Below are positions 20,331 to 29,247 of a DNA stretch of 64,000 bases, piece after piece. The position numbers and the translations under genes are program-made. How positions within the stretch are numbered: position 1 is the first letter of the stretch; each line of letters opens with the position of its first letter. A model generated the notes under the pieces. It was not told the DNA's origin, searched no databases, and worked only from the letters and a program-made list of their open reading frames with translations. This DNA is from CAVTND01 sp963735955 (GTDB taxonomy: Bacteria > Pseudomonadota > Gammaproteobacteria > Burkholderiales > Burkholderiaceae_F), in the NCBI GenBank assembly GCA_963735955.1, contig CAVTND010000012.1, positions 310,001 through 374,000 on the forward strand, in the 5' to 3' direction.

Positions 20331-21437
20331 ATGTCCGACATCGACGAGCGCTTCGCGCGCGCGCTGCATCACTCGACGCAAACCACCGCTTTTGGGGAGG
20401 CCTTTACGCCTCCGCTCGTCAACACCTCGGTCTACCGTCTCGCGCCTGATCCGACCGGACCCTACCAGTACGCGCGCTGGGGCAATCCGACCTGGACCGC
20501 GCTCGAAAACGCGCTGTCGATTCTCGAAGACGCCGAGACAATCACGTTTCCATCCGGCATGGCAGCGATCGCCGCGGTGTTCTACGGCACGCTGAAGGCC
20601 GGCGACCGCGTTCTTCTGCCGGCGGACGGCTATTACACCGTGCGGATATTCGCCGAGAAGTACCTCCTGCCGATGGGTGTCGAAGTCGATCTGGTGTCGA
20701 CACGCGAGGTCGAATCACGCGAACTTTCCGGCTATCGCCTGGTCTGGCTGGAGACGCCATCCAACCCGGGACTCGATCTCGCCGATATTGCTGCGGTTGC
20801 GAAGAAGGCCAGCGCCGCCGGAGCCTTGCTGGCAGTCGACAACACGACAATGACGCCGCTTGGCCAGCGCCCGCTCGATCGCGGTGCCGACATTGTCATC
20901 TCGGCCGACACCAAGGCCCTGAATGGGCATTCCGACCTGCTGTTTGGTCATGTCAGTTCGCGCCGCGCGGAGCTGATCGGTGCCGCGCGCGACTGGCGCA
21001 AGATCGCCGGGGCGATTCCAGGACCGTTCGAAGCCTGGCTCGTTCACCGCGGACTCGAGACGCTCGAAGTTCGTTTCGCCCGCATGAGCGCCAACGCCCA
21101 GGCAATCGCGGAGCGCCTGTCAGGCCATCCAAAGGTGAAGAGCGTGCGCTACCCGGGACTCGCCGCGCATCCGGCCCACGCCCTTGCTCAGACTCAGATG
21201 CGCGGCGGCGGCAGCCTGATTGCCCTGACCCTGGCCGACAAGGCCGCCGCCGAGCGCTTCCTCGCCGGCTGCACTTTCATGCGCGAATCGACCAGTTTCG
21301 GCGGCGTGCATACCAGCGGCGAGCGGCGGGCGCGCTGGGGCGATTCGGTGGCGGAGGGCTTTATCCGGATGTCGGTCGGGTGCGAGCCGACCGAGGTGCT
21401 CTTGCAAGACATCCAGCGGGCGCTCGAACTCCTATGA
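20331..21437 (+). CDS. Trans-sulfuration enzyme family PLP lyase (cystathionine gamma/beta-lyase-like)
   Basis: Intact 368-residue Cys/Met metabolism PLP enzyme. The PLP lysine is in SADTKALNGHSD; the substrate/PLP region reads FPSGMAAIAAVFYGTLKAGD and LETPSNPGLDLADI; PYQYARWGNPTW corresponds to the YSR-x-NPT region. The C-terminal FMRESTSFGGVHT...FIRMSVGCE agrees with the family. Cystathionine beta-lyase, gamma-lyase or related C-S lyase activity all remain possible; I do not assign a gene name. GAGGAG lies 9 bp before the ATG. Convergent with ttcA, 13 bp away. Confidence 0.85.
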   Translation: MSDIDERFARALHHSTQTTAFGEAFTPPLVNTSVYRLAPDPTGPYQYARWGNPTWTALENALSILEDAETITFPSGMAAIAAVFYGTLKAGDRVLLPADGYYTVRIFAEKYLLPMGVEVDLVSTREVESRELSGYRLVWLETPSNPGLDLADIAAVAKKASAAGALLAVDNTTMTPLGQRPLDRGADIVISADTKALNGHSDLLFGHVSSRRAELIGAARDWRKIAGAIPGPFEAWLVHRGLETLEVRFARMSANAQAIAERLSGHPKVKSVRYPGLAAHPAHALAQTQMRGGGSLIALTLADKAAAERFLAGCTFMRESTSFGGVHTSGERRARWGDSVAEGFIRMSVGCEPTEVLLQDIQRALELL

Positions 21438-21450
21438 GTCGACCAGTGAC

Positions 21451-22380
21451 CTAGCCAAAGCGGATCACGTCTGCCGCCGGAATCGGGTCGAGTGGCGTGC
21501 ACGGCCTTTCGTCGAAGGCCAGATCGCCACCCGGATCGGTCGTGCCTGTGGCGGCAAGGGCCTTGAACTCGAAGAGCTCCGGATCCATCAGGTGCGACGG
21601 CACGACCCGCGCCAGCGCATTGAAGGTGTTTTGCACACGGCCAGGGTGTCGCGCTTCCCACTCAGCCAGCATGCGCTTGACTTCCTTGCGCTTCAGGTTG
21701 TCCTGCGATCCGCAAAGGTTGCATGGGATGATCGGAAACTTCCTGATCTCAGCGTAACGCTCCAGGTCGCTTTCCTCGACGTAAGCGAGCGGACGGATCA
21801 CGACGTGCCGGCCGTCGTCCGACACCAGCTTCGGCGACATCCCTTTCAGCGTGCCGCCGTAAAAGAGATTCAGGAAGAAGGTGCCGAGGATGTCGTCGCG
21901 GTGATGACCGAGTGCAATCCTGGTCGCGCCGAGCTCGCCGGCGAGGCGATACAGGACGCCCCGCCGCAGGCGCGAGCACAGCGAGCACATCGTCTTGCCC
22001 TCGGGTATCAGGCGCGTGACGATTGAATACGTGTCCTGCGTTTCGATATGAAACGGCACACCGCGCTCGCTCAGATAGTTCGGCAGCACATCGGCCGGGA
22101 AGCCAGGCTGCTTCTGGTCGAGGTTGACCGCAATGATCTCGAAGTCGATCGGCGCGCGGCTCCGCAACAGGAGCAGGATGTCGAGCAGGGAGTAGCTGTC
22201 CTTGCCACCGGACAGGCAGACCATGACGCGGTCGCCGGCCTCGATCATGTTGTAGTCGCCGATCGCCTGTCCGGCCAGCCGCACCAGGCGTTTTTCCAGC
22301 TTGTTGTCCTCGCGGGCGATGCGCTCCGCCAGCATCGGATTGCTGCGCGGCTCAAGCACCGCAGGTTCAGGCGCGTTCAT
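21451..22380 (-). CDS. ttcA: tRNA 2-thiocytidine(32) synthetase
   Basis: 309 residues. ATP-dependent thiolation of cytidine 32 in tRNA using a [4Fe-4S] cluster. PP-loop SGGKDSYSLL, and the two CxxC pairs CSLCSRLRRG and CNLCGSQDNLKR that hold the cluster. Also conserved: ALGHHRDDILGTFFLNL and RPLAYVEESDLERYA. Intact. Its start overlaps the stop of folB by 4 bp (ATGA), and folB in turn overlaps the pteridine reductase-like gene, so the three form a minus-strand operon. Confidence 0.95.
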   Translation of the reverse strand: MNAPEPAVLEPRSNPMLAERIAREDNKLEKRLVRLAGQAIGDYNMIEAGDRVMVCLSGGKDSYSLLDILLLLRSRAPIDFEIIAVNLDQKQPGFPADVLPNYLSERGVPFHIETQDTYSIVTRLIPEGKTMCSLCSRLRRGVLYRLAGELGATRIALGHHRDDILGTFFLNLFYGGTLKGMSPKLVSDDGRHVVIRPLAYVEESDLERYAEIRKFPIIPCNLCGSQDNLKRKEVKRMLAEWEARHPGRVQNTFNALARVVPSHLMDPELFEFKALAATGTTDPGGDLAFDERPCTPLDPIPAADVIRFG

Positions 22381-22775
22381 TCTGCCTCCTTGAATACCAG
22401 CACCTCGACGCCGACCGCATCGACGTCCGGATACACGTCGGGCTTCTCGCTTGCCACACGTACCGCGCGCACGGCAGGGTGGGCAAGCAGCGCGCGCGCG
22501 ATGTCGTCAACCAGGGTTTCCTGCAGATTGATGTGGCCCTGTGAAATGCGCCGCTCGATCGCAGCGCGAATGAAGTCGTAGTCGACAACCTCGCTGATCT
22601 TGTCGTGACGCGGTGTCGATACTGCCAGCGGGACATAGACGTCGATGTGCAGGGCGACCCGTTGCGCGCCTTCCTTCTCGAATGCATGGACGCCAATGTT
22701 CGCTGCGACCACCACATTACGCAGGAACAGCCGACGACAGTCGGCAAGTCGCGGATCGATCAGTCCGGAGATCAT
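22377..22775 (-). CDS. folB: Dihydroneopterin aldolase
   Basis: 132 residues. Folate pathway enzyme that splits 7,8-dihydroneopterin to 6-hydroxymethyl-dihydropterin and glycolaldehyde. Family features: FLRNVVVAANIGVHAFEKEG with the catalytic-region glutamate, VDYDFIRAAIERRIS, and QETLVDDIARALLAHPAVRA. Homo-octameric cytoplasmic enzyme. Overlaps the upstream and downstream genes by 4 bp each, in line with coupled translation. Intact. Confidence 0.92.
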   Translation of the reverse strand: MISGLIDPRLADCRRLFLRNVVVAANIGVHAFEKEGAQRVALHIDVYVPLAVSTPRHDKISEVVDYDFIRAAIERRISQGHINLQETLVDDIARALLAHPAVRAVRVASEKPDVYPDVDAVGVEVLVFKEAE

Positions 22776-23572
22776 GACGATTTCCTGGCCGCGGCCTCGG
22801 TGGCAAACATGATGTCGCGCGCGCTCGCGGCGAGGTGCTGTCCGCCATCGACAACCAGGCAGGTGCCGGTCACTGCCTGCGCCTTGGCCAGATAAGCCAC
22901 TGCGTCCGCGATGTCGGCCGGCGTGCTCGACTGCCCAAGCGGAGTTTGCGCGTGCGCGAGCGCAAAGCCGGCATCGGTCTGCCCCGGCGACTTTATCGTC
23001 AGGCCGGGTGCGACGCCGACCACGCGCAGCTTCGGCGCGAAAGCCTGAGCCAGCAGCACGGTGGCGTGTTGCAAAGCCGCCTTGGACAGGGTGTAGGAAA
23101 GAAAGTCGGGATTGGGATTGAACAGCTTCTGGTCGAGCAGGTTGATGACCACTCCGCGCTCCTTCGGCGACAGGTCTGCGTGCAGCGACTGTGCCAGCAG
23201 CACGGGGGCGGCGACGTTGATGCGCATGGAGCGCAGGAGAGTTTCGGTGCCAAAGCCTGCCGCATCGTCATATTCGAAGACCGATGCACTGTTGACGATG
23301 CAACTGACCTGCCCAAGTTCGTGCGCACATTCCTCGAGCAGGCTTTTCACACCGGACTCCACGGCCAGATCGCGATTGACGGCAACCGCGCGGCGATCCA
23401 GCGCTTCGATCTCGGCCACCGTCTGCGCCGCGTCCTCGCGCGAGGTCGCGTAATGAACGGCGATGTCCCAGCCGTCGCGTGCCAGCGCGAGCGCGATCTC
23501 GCGTCCAAGACGGCGCGCAGCGCCGGTGACGAGTGCAACATTGGAAGATCGGGACCTGCGTCGAGTGACCAT
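22772..23572 (-). CDS. Short-chain dehydrogenase, pteridine reductase/dihydromonapterin reductase-like
   Basis: 266 residues. NADPH motif TGAARRLGREIALALARDGW, where TGAARRLG is the variant typical of pteridine reductases and FolM; NSAS motif in CIVNSASVFEY; active site YTLSKAALQ. Being first in an operon with folB supports reduction of dihydrofolate or dihydromonapterin. Ordinary SDRs share these features, so folM is likely but not proved. Divergent from the MidA-type methyltransferase gene with a ~120-bp shared promoter region. Confidence 0.85.
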   Translation of the reverse strand: MVTRRRSRSSNVALVTGAARRLGREIALALARDGWDIAVHYATSREDAAQTVAEIEALDRRAVAVNRDLAVESGVKSLLEECAHELGQVSCIVNSASVFEYDDAAGFGTETLLRSMRINVAAPVLLAQSLHADLSPKERGVVINLLDQKLFNPNPDFLSYTLSKAALQHATVLLAQAFAPKLRVVGVAPGLTIKSPGQTDAGFALAHAQTPLGQSSTPADIADAVAYLAKAQAVTGTCLVVDGGQHLAASARDIMFATEAAARKSS

Positions 23573-23694
23573 GGCTTTCCAGGCAAGGGTCGCGAGTTTA
23601 GCGGTCTGCTGATTTGCATTCGCGCTGTCGACACGCCGCCCGGTACCATCGACGCGTGGACCTGCATGCGACTCCCCGGCGAGTTCCCTCTCCC

Positions 23695-24834
23695 ATGCTC
23701 GAGCCGAGCCACGAGCAGCGCGCCATCAGCGATCGCCTTGGCGAGCTGATCCGCTCGGACATCGTCGCCCATGGCGGATGGATTCCGTTTGACCGCTATA
23801 TGCAGGCGGTGCTGTACACGCCTGGCCTGGGCTACTACGCCGGCGGCGCCCGCAAGCTGGGCGACTCCGCCAGCGGCGGCGATTTCGTCACCGCACCCGA
23901 GATTTCACCTCTGTTTGCGCAAGCGCTGGCAGCGCAGATCGCCGAACTGTTCGATCAGATGCCGGCGCGCCTGCTGGAGTTTGGAGCGGGCTCCGGCGCG
24001 CTGGCGGGCGAACTGATCGCAGCACTCGCTGCGCACGGCAAGGCCGTCGAGCGCTACTCAGTCGTCGAGGTATCGGCCGAACTCGCCGAGCGCCAGCGCG
24101 CATACCTGCATGCGCATCCGGTCGAGTGGCTGACGGCGCCGCCGCGCGGCTTTGAAGGCGTGATGATCGCCAACGAAGTGCTCGACGTGATGCCGGTGCA
24201 GATTTTCGTCAAGCGTGGCGGGGACTTGATGGAACGAGGCGTCAGCGTGAAGGCGGGCGCGCTGGACTGGGGCGAGCGGCCGGCATTCGAAGCGACGAGG
24301 TCTGCGGTGGCTGCAATCGAATCCGAGCTGGGCGCACTGCCGGACGGATTCAGCTCCGAGCTTGGCATTGCGGCGGCGGCGTGGATGCGATCTGCGGGAG
24401 ACTGGCTCGCCCGCGGCGCGCTGCTCGTGATCGACTACGGTTTCCCGCGCCGCGAGTACTACCATCCTCAGCGTCTTATGGGCACCTTGATGTGCCACTT
24501 CCGCCATCACGCGCACGCCGATCCATTGTGGATGCCGGGACTAAACGATGTCACCGCGCATGTCGACTTCACCGCGATCGCGGACGCGGCGCACGGCGCC
24601 GGGCTCGACGTGCTCGGCTATACGACGCAGGCTCATTTTTTGCTCAACTGCGGCCTGCTCAACTGCGGGCTGCTCGATCAGCTGCGGTCCGGAAATGACC
24701 CGCGCCGCGCAAGTGAAGTACATCGCCTGCTGTCGGAGGCCGAGATGGGTGAGCTTTTCAAGGTCCTGGCGGTCGGCCGCGGCGTACACCCGCTGCGCGG
24801 CTTTGCGCACGGCGACCGGCTGCACACCTTGTAG
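23695..24834 (+). CDS. SAM-dependent methyltransferase, MidA/NDUFAF7 family (COG1565)
   Basis: 379 residues. Family pattern seen in GGWIPFDRYMQAVLYTPGLG YYAGG, SGGDFVTAPEISPLFAQALA, SAM site LLEFGAGSGALAGELI, VEVSAELAERQR, ANEVLDVMPVQIF and a C-terminal LLVIDYGFPRREYYHP. Mitochondrial homologues methylate an arginine of complex I subunit NDUFS2; bacterial role unproved. A short tandem duplication gives LLNCGLLNCGLL near residue 320. The ATG at 23695 is preferred to 23614 because conserved residues begin right after it. Confidence 0.85.
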   Translation: MLEPSHEQRAISDRLGELIRSDIVAHGGWIPFDRYMQAVLYTPGLGYYAGGARKLGDSASGGDFVTAPEISPLFAQALAAQIAELFDQMPARLLEFGAGSGALAGELIAALAAHGKAVERYSVVEVSAELAERQRAYLHAHPVEWLTAPPRGFEGVMIANEVLDVMPVQIFVKRGGDLMERGVSVKAGALDWGERPAFEATRSAVAAIESELGALPDGFSSELGIAAAAWMRSAGDWLARGALLVIDYGFPRREYYHPQRLMGTLMCHFRHHAHADPLWMPGLNDVTAHVDFTAIADAAHGAGLDVLGYTTQAHFLLNCGLLNCGLLDQLRSGNDPRRASEVHRLLSEAEMGELFKVLAVGRGVHPLRGFAHGDRLHTL

Positions 24835-24932
24835 CGGTCGCTGATAACTCGAGATGGCGTTGCAATGGCGCGAAGGCGACGGTGCGTCCGGCATCTCCTG
24901 CACTTGAGTATCGCTGCGTACACTCCCCGCCC

Positions 24933-25124
24933 ATGAAGTGGCTTCTGACCACGTTTCTCGCCTTGCTGGTGCTTACCGCGCTGCAGCCGTGGCTGCAGCG
25001 CCTGGGCATCGGCCGGCTTCCAGGAGATCTGCGCTTCACACGCAACGGTCGCGAGTACGTGCTGCCATTTACCAGCACGATCCTGCTGTCGCTGCTGCTG
25101 ATGCTACTGGCGCGGCTGTTCTGA
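24933..25124 (+). CDS. DUF2905 family small membrane protein
   Basis: 63 residues: N-terminal helix MKWLLTTFLALLVLTALQPW, a short loop with the family signature GRLPGDLRFTRNGREYVLPF, and a second helix STILLSLLLMLLARLF. Two membrane spans, function unknown. The start at 24933 gives the typical length; an upstream in-frame start adds residues without character. Its end overlaps the convergent cca gene by about 20 bp. Confidence 0.8.
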   Translation: MKWLLTTFLALLVLTALQPWLQRLGIGRLPGDLRFTRNGREYVLPFTSTILLSLLLMLLARLF

Positions 25125-26243
25125 TCCGCCCAGGCCCTCGTGCAGCGTGCGGCCGACCGCGACCACGCGCGCCTGGCGGACTGCGCGCGGAATTTCACCC
25201 GGATCGTTGCGGTGCAGGCTGGCGAGTTCGCCGGCGTCGACGTCGAGCGCGGCGCGCAGTGCCAGCCTGAAGCGGTCGGCCGAGACCTCGTCGACCGCTT
25301 CGAAGGCCTGCAACAGAAGCTCGAAGCGTTCCGGTCGTCGAAACGCATCGGCACGCTCGAGAACATCAAGGATCGCCACCGACGATTCGGCGCTGCGCAA
25401 TGCGTCCCGCAATTCAACTGCCAGCCGCGCCATCTGACCGAGTTCCTGCGACGGGCGCAGCTTGCCGAGCCAATCGGCCACTGCGCGAGAGGAGCGACAG
25501 GCATTGGCGAGCACGGCAAAACGCGCCGGCAGCAGCAGCCCGCGCTGGGCCGCACGGTCAAGGGCCGCACTGGTAGGGCCGAGGTCCTGCAGTTCGCTGT
25601 AAAGTCGATCGATCAGGCCGCTGGCGACCAGCACGTTGATCATGCGCGAGGGCCTGCTCTCCATCAGTCCCCTCGACATCTCCTGCATGACGCGTTCGGG
25701 CACCAGTGCATCCGCCTCGCCGTCCGCGACCATCTTGCGCATCAATTCCGCGGTTTCGGGCGCGATCCTGAACTCGGGCAGGCGCGCGGCAAAGCGCGCC
25801 ACCCTGAGCAGCCGCACCGGATCTTCGACAAAGGAAGGACCGACGTGGCGCATGATCCCGGCTTGCAAGTCGCGCACACCGCCGTAAGGATCGGTCAGCT
25901 TGCCACTGCCGTCGAGCGCCATTGCGTTGATCGTCAAATCACGGCGCGCGAGGTCCTGTTCGAGCGTCACATCCGGCGCTGCGTGAAACACAAAACCCCG
26001 GTAGCCGGGCGCCGATTTGCGCTCGGTGCGCGCCAGCGCGTACTCCTCCTGGGTTTCCGGATGCAGAAAGACCGGAAACTCCTTGCCGACCGGCCGGTAG
26101 CCGCGCGCGATCATCTCCTGTGGTGTGGCGCCGACCACGACCCAGTCGCGGTCGCCGATCGTCACATCCGGCTCACCCTGGTCGGAGCGCAGCTTGGCGA
26201 GCAGGGCATCGCGTACGCAGCCGCCGACGCGATAGAACTTCAT
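25104..26243 (-). CDS. cca: CCA tRNA nucleotidyltransferase
   Basis: 379 residues. Adds or repairs the 3'-CCA of tRNA. Catalytic head: YRVGGCVRDALL, GDRDWVVVG with the metal-binding aspartates, and RRDLTINAMALDGSG; neck RLLRVARFAARLPEFRI; body ERVMQEMSRGLMESRPSRM. It is somewhat shorter than the 410-residue E. coli type and the HD phosphohydrolase motif is not evident. Start ATG overlaps the stop of the GST gene as ATGA, giving an operon GST-cca. Intact. Confidence 0.92.
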   Translation of the reverse strand: MKFYRVGGCVRDALLAKLRSDQGEPDVTIGDRDWVVVGATPQEMIARGYRPVGKEFPVFLHPETQEEYALARTERKSAPGYRGFVFHAAPDVTLEQDLARRDLTINAMALDGSGKLTDPYGGVRDLQAGIMRHVGPSFVEDPVRLLRVARFAARLPEFRIAPETAELMRKMVADGEADALVPERVMQEMSRGLMESRPSRMINVLVASGLIDRLYSELQDLGPTSAALDRAAQRGLLLPARFAVLANACRSSRAVADWLGKLRPSQELGQMARLAVELRDALRSAESSVAILDVLERADAFRRPERFELLLQAFEAVDEVSADRFRLALRAALDVDAGELASLHRNDPGEIPRAVRQARVVAVGRTLHEGLGGSEQPRQ

Positions 26244-26890
26244 CAGTCGGTCAGTACTTCGGTTTCCGCTTGAGCCGCAGCGGTCCACACCTTCATGGGC
26301 TCGAGATCGAGTACGGTCCGGCTGTACGCGAGCAGCGGCGCGGTCAGTGCCACGCCATAGGTGACGAAACGCGTGATGACGGGTGCGAAGAATGCATCTG
26401 CGATCGAGAATTCGCCAAACAGGAATGGCCCGCCACTGCGATTCAGACTGCTGCCCCAGATTTCCTGGATGCGCTCGATGTCCTGGGCGACATCCGCGCG
26501 CCGTTGCGCAACCGCCCCTGCATCCGGCAGGCGCGCGCGAATGTCCATCGACATATGCGTGCGCAAGGCGACAAAGGAGGAATGCATTTCCGCGACGACT
26601 GCCCGGGCCCGGCTGCGTTGCTGCGCACCGACGGGCCAGAGGCGACCCTTGACGTAGAGTTCATTCACCGTTTCGCAGATCGCCAGCGAATCCCACACCG
26701 TCAGCTCGCCATCCATCAGGCAGGGCACCTTGCCGCTCGGCGAGAATTTCAGGATCGCGCCGCGCGACTCACTCTGCCGCAGGAGCACCCGGTGCTCATC
26801 GAATTCAATGCCAGCTTGCGCCATCGCAAGCCAGGCGCGCAATGACCACGACGAGTAGTTCTTGTTGCCGATGACCAGCACCGGTTTCAT
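26243..26890 (-). CDS. Glutathione S-transferase family protein
   Basis: 215 residues. N-terminal thioredoxin-like domain: LVIGNKNYSSWSLRAWLAM with the likely catalytic serine, PSGKVPCLMDGELTVWDSLA as the glutathione gamma-glutamyl site. C-terminal helical domain includes FSIADAFFAPVITRF. Cytoplasmic; substrate unknown. It overlaps the upstream DUF3144 gene by 4 bp and cca downstream, so all three are likely co-transcribed. Intact. Confidence 0.9.
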   Translation of the reverse strand: MKPVLVIGNKNYSSWSLRAWLAMAQAGIEFDEHRVLLRQSESRGAILKFSPSGKVPCLMDGELTVWDSLAICETVNELYVKGRLWPVGAQQRSRARAVVAEMHSSFVALRTHMSMDIRARLPDAGAVAQRRADVAQDIERIQEIWGSSLNRSGGPFLFGEFSIADAFFAPVITRFVTYGVALTAPLLAYSRTVLDLEPMKVWTAAAQAETEVLTD

Positions 26891-27183
26891 TGCATCGACT
26901 CGGACGGGGGGGCCTGCCTATAGACGCGTTCCATTTCCTTGACGTTCTCGCGCAGCATGGTCTCGTACTCGCCACTGAAGTAGACAGCAGCCTGGTCAAT
27001 CGTCTGTTCGACGCCGTCTTCGCGGGTCAGCCATGCAAAGGCGTTGTAGCGCGCTGCAGCGTACATCAGGACAGCGCGCACCCAGTCGCGCGCATGCTGT
27101 TCGCCCAGATCGTTGGCAAGGGTCACGAAACGGTCGGCCGCGTCGAGAAACTCGGGCGGGATCTCGTACTTGCGTTCGGCCAT
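26887..27183 (-). CDS. DUF3144 family protein
   Basis: 98 residues, all helical: PPEFLDAADRFVTLANDLGE, RDWVRAVLMYAAARYNAFAW, AAVYFSGEYETMLRENVKEM. This pattern is DUF3144, an uncharacterised cytosolic family. It follows the NDUFA9-like reductase gene (6-bp gap) and precedes GST and cca in one apparent operon. Confidence 0.85.
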   Translation of the reverse strand: MAERKYEIPPEFLDAADRFVTLANDLGEQHARDWVRAVLMYAAARYNAFAWLTREDGVEQTIDQAAVYFSGEYETMLRENVKEMERVYRQAPPSESMQ

Positions 27184-27189
27184 GGAACC

Positions 27190-28152
27190 TCAGCGATGCG
27201 CGCGTGTGCGGAAGGTGCTGAGCCGTGTGCGCGGGCTGCGGCCGGAGAGATACGACGCCGCGAACTCCAGACCGCGCAGCGTCAAACCGAGTTCGGCCGC
27301 GGGCGCGTAAGGCTGGGTGCTGGCGATGTTGTCGCGCCGCATGGAATCGAGGTTGTCGCGCGAAAGCAGAGGCTCTCCTGGCGCGAGTTCCATCAGCCGG
27401 GCCTGCAGCCGCGCCACGCTATCGGGCAGACCGAACACCGGCCGTCGACGTCCGGAGGCCGACACCGCGAACTGCACCAACTCACGCAGCGTGAGAATCT
27501 CCGGACCGGCCAGTTCGTAAGTCTTGCCGAAGCACGCCGCAGCGTCGATCGCGTGTACGAATGCGTCAGCGACGTCGCCTACGTACACAGGCTGAAAACG
27601 CACCTCGGCGCCGCCAATCGGCAGCATTGGCAGCCAGGCCGCCATGGTCGCGAAGAGATTCAGGAAGCGATCCTCCGGGCCAAAGACCACCGAAGGACGG
27701 AAAATGGTCCAGTCGAGCGCTGAATCCCGCACCAATTGCTCGCCGTCGCCCTTGCTGCGCTGGTACATCGATGGCCCGGTCGAATCGGCGCCGAGCGCGC
27801 TCATGTGCAGCAGGCGACGCACGCCAGCCTGCTTGCACTGGCCGACGATCCGACGCGGTAGTTCGACGTGCGCCTGCGCAAATTCTGTTCCATAGGGACT
27901 TGCTCGACTGCCCTGCAACACGCCGACCAGATTGATGACGGTGTCCTGTCCTGCAATCAGCCGAGCGAACGTCGCATCATCATGGATGTCGCACTCGATC
28001 ACCTCAACCGTAGGTAGCAGGATCAGATGGCTGGCCTTGCCACGCCGTCGCGTCGGCACAGTGACGGCAGCACCGCCCTCAACCAGGCGCGCCACGACAT
28101 GGCGACCAATGAACCCGGCGCCGCCGATGACGAGGAGTCGTGCAGCTTTCAT
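27190..28152 (-). CDS. NAD(P)-binding epimerase-like protein, complex I NDUFA9 subfamily
   Basis: 320 residues. Rossmann start LLVIGGAGFIGRHVVARLVEGG, then TVINLVGVLQ, and RRLLHMSALGADSTGPSMYQRSKGDGEQLV, where SALGAD and YxxxK replace the classical epimerase signature as in NDUFA9-like extended SDRs. WTIFRPSVVFGPEDRFLNLF and FQPVYVGDVADAF are also conserved. In bacteria the role is unproved; quinone or ubiquinone-related redox and protein-binding functions have been suggested. Intact; first gene of the minus-strand run down to cca. Confidence 0.88.
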   Translation of the reverse strand: MKAARLLVIGGAGFIGRHVVARLVEGGAAVTVPTRRRGKASHLILLPTVEVIECDIHDDATFARLIAGQDTVINLVGVLQGSRASPYGTEFAQAHVELPRRIVGQCKQAGVRRLLHMSALGADSTGPSMYQRSKGDGEQLVRDSALDWTIFRPSVVFGPEDRFLNLFATMAAWLPMLPIGGAEVRFQPVYVGDVADAFVHAIDAAACFGKTYELAGPEILTLRELVQFAVSASGRRRPVFGLPDSVARLQARLMELAPGEPLLSRDNLDSMRRDNIASTQPYAPAAELGLTLRGLEFAASYLSGRSPRTRLSTFRTRAHR

Positions 28153-28205
28153 GACGAGAGTAGACGCGAGTCCAGGTGGACGTAGCTTGATTCTAGGGAA
28201 ACTCT

Positions 28206-28377
28206 GATCAGATCACTCCGGCGCCTGCTGCGGCGTCAGCGGCCCGGGCTTGCGCGCCGGTTTGTCGGTGCGCAGCACCCAGAGGTCGCGCGACTAGCCG
28301 CTGTCGTCGACGGTGTAGCGCACGACGCGCGATCAAGGCAAGAGCCGCGACGGCGGCCAGGGCACAGCGCGGTACAT
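28206..28377 (-). pseudogene. Possible frame-broken small lipoprotein gene
   Basis: Reading frames from the ATG at 28377 contain, in pieces, a hydrophobic leader (ALAAVAALALIA), a lipobox-like CATPSTTAAS and a C-terminal part RDLWVLRTDKPARKPGPLTP ending at a TGA. No single frame holds all three. It could be a short lipoprotein interrupted by indels, or chance. The rest of 28153-28445 shows nothing else. Confidence 0.25.
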
Positions 28378-28445
28378 GGGGTTGATCCAGTGGCTGCGGT
28401 GGGAGCGGGGCGCGAGTGTAGTGCAGCGTACGGCGCCTGGTTGCT

Positions 28446-28478
28446 CGAAAAAGCACAACGGCGGCCGAAGCCGCCGTT
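28446..28478 (-). terminator. Intrinsic terminator of the PEP-CTERM gene
   Basis: On the minus strand AACGGCGGC-TTCG-GCCGCCGTT forms a perfect 9-bp stem with a UUCG tetraloop, followed by GTGCTTTTTCG. It begins 24 bp after the PEP-CTERM stop codon. Confidence 0.85.
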
Positions 28479-28502
28479 GTCGCACCAAACCAATTCGCTC
28501 GC

Positions 28503-29174
28503 TCAGGCCTTGCGCCGGCGTGTCACCACTCCCAGGCCGAGCAGCGCAACCCCCACCAGGGCGATCGAGATGGGCTCTGGCACCTCGGCCGCGAAATCGA
28601 AGCTCGTCGCGCCCCTTCCCGAGTGGTGGATGTCCACCACCATCGTCAGCGAGAACGGATCGGTCAGCGCCACCGTAGCGCCGCCGCTGTTCGAGAATGC
28701 CCCGGTGCCTCCCGAGCCCGAAAACACCAGCGAACTCAATCCAAACAAGGCGTTGCTGTCGTCGGCGTAGAGCGCATATCCGACCGTACCCGCGGTCGTT
28801 CCGCCCACCCCCGCCGACAAGCTCGCCGAGCCCGCAGCACCGCCATTGATGTCGGTCTCGCTGAACGCGACGCGCAGGTTGCCGGCGCCCGTGCTGAAAT
28901 TGACCGAATTGAGGTCGATCCCGGCATCGGCCAGCGCGCCGGTGCCGAGCGCTGTGGACACGTTGATCGACCAGGCGCCCGCAGCGCCGATGTAAGTGAT
29001 GACGCCCGCCATTCCGTTCGCATCGCCCGCGCCGCCGTCGACCACGGTCACATCGGTGCCCGCGGCGCCGAGATCGTCGAGCGTCAGCGTCAGCGTCGCG
29101 TGGGCAGCCAGCGGCGAAACGGCTGCTACCGCGGCGGTGGCTGCGGTAGCAAGGAGGCGGCGGAATCGGATCAT
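28503..29174 (-). CDS. PEP-CTERM sorting domain protein
   Basis: 223 residues. Signal peptide MIRFRRLLATAATAAVAAVS PLAAHA; mature part rich in Gly, Ala, Ser, Thr and Asp with no cysteine, arranged in beta-type repeats; C-terminal sorting signal VPEPISIALVGVALLGLGVV followed by TRRRKA. That is a VPEP motif, one membrane span and a basic tail, the substrate signature of exosortase (EpsH). The protein should be processed and exported to the surface or exopolysaccharide matrix. No exosortase gene lies in the window. A -24/-12 promoter and an intrinsic terminator flank it, so it is a single-gene unit. An upstream in-frame start (29264) would cross the promoter and is rejected. Confidence 0.88.
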   Translation of the reverse strand: MIRFRRLLATAATAAVAAVSPLAAHATLTLTLDDLGAAGTDVTVVDGGAGDANGMAGVITYIGAAGAWSINVSTALGTGALADAGIDLNSVNFSTGAGNLRVAFSETDINGGAAGSASLSAGVGGTTAGTVGYALYADDSNALFGLSSLVFSGSGGTGAFSNSGGATVALTDPFSLTMVVDIHHSGRGATSFDFAAEVPEPISIALVGVALLGLGVVTRRRKA

Positions 29175-29247
29175 GTTCGTGTTGTTCCCTGTCTTGCCCG
29201 GCTGTCCACCGGGTCTGCGCGTTGAACTGAATACTGAACATGAATAA

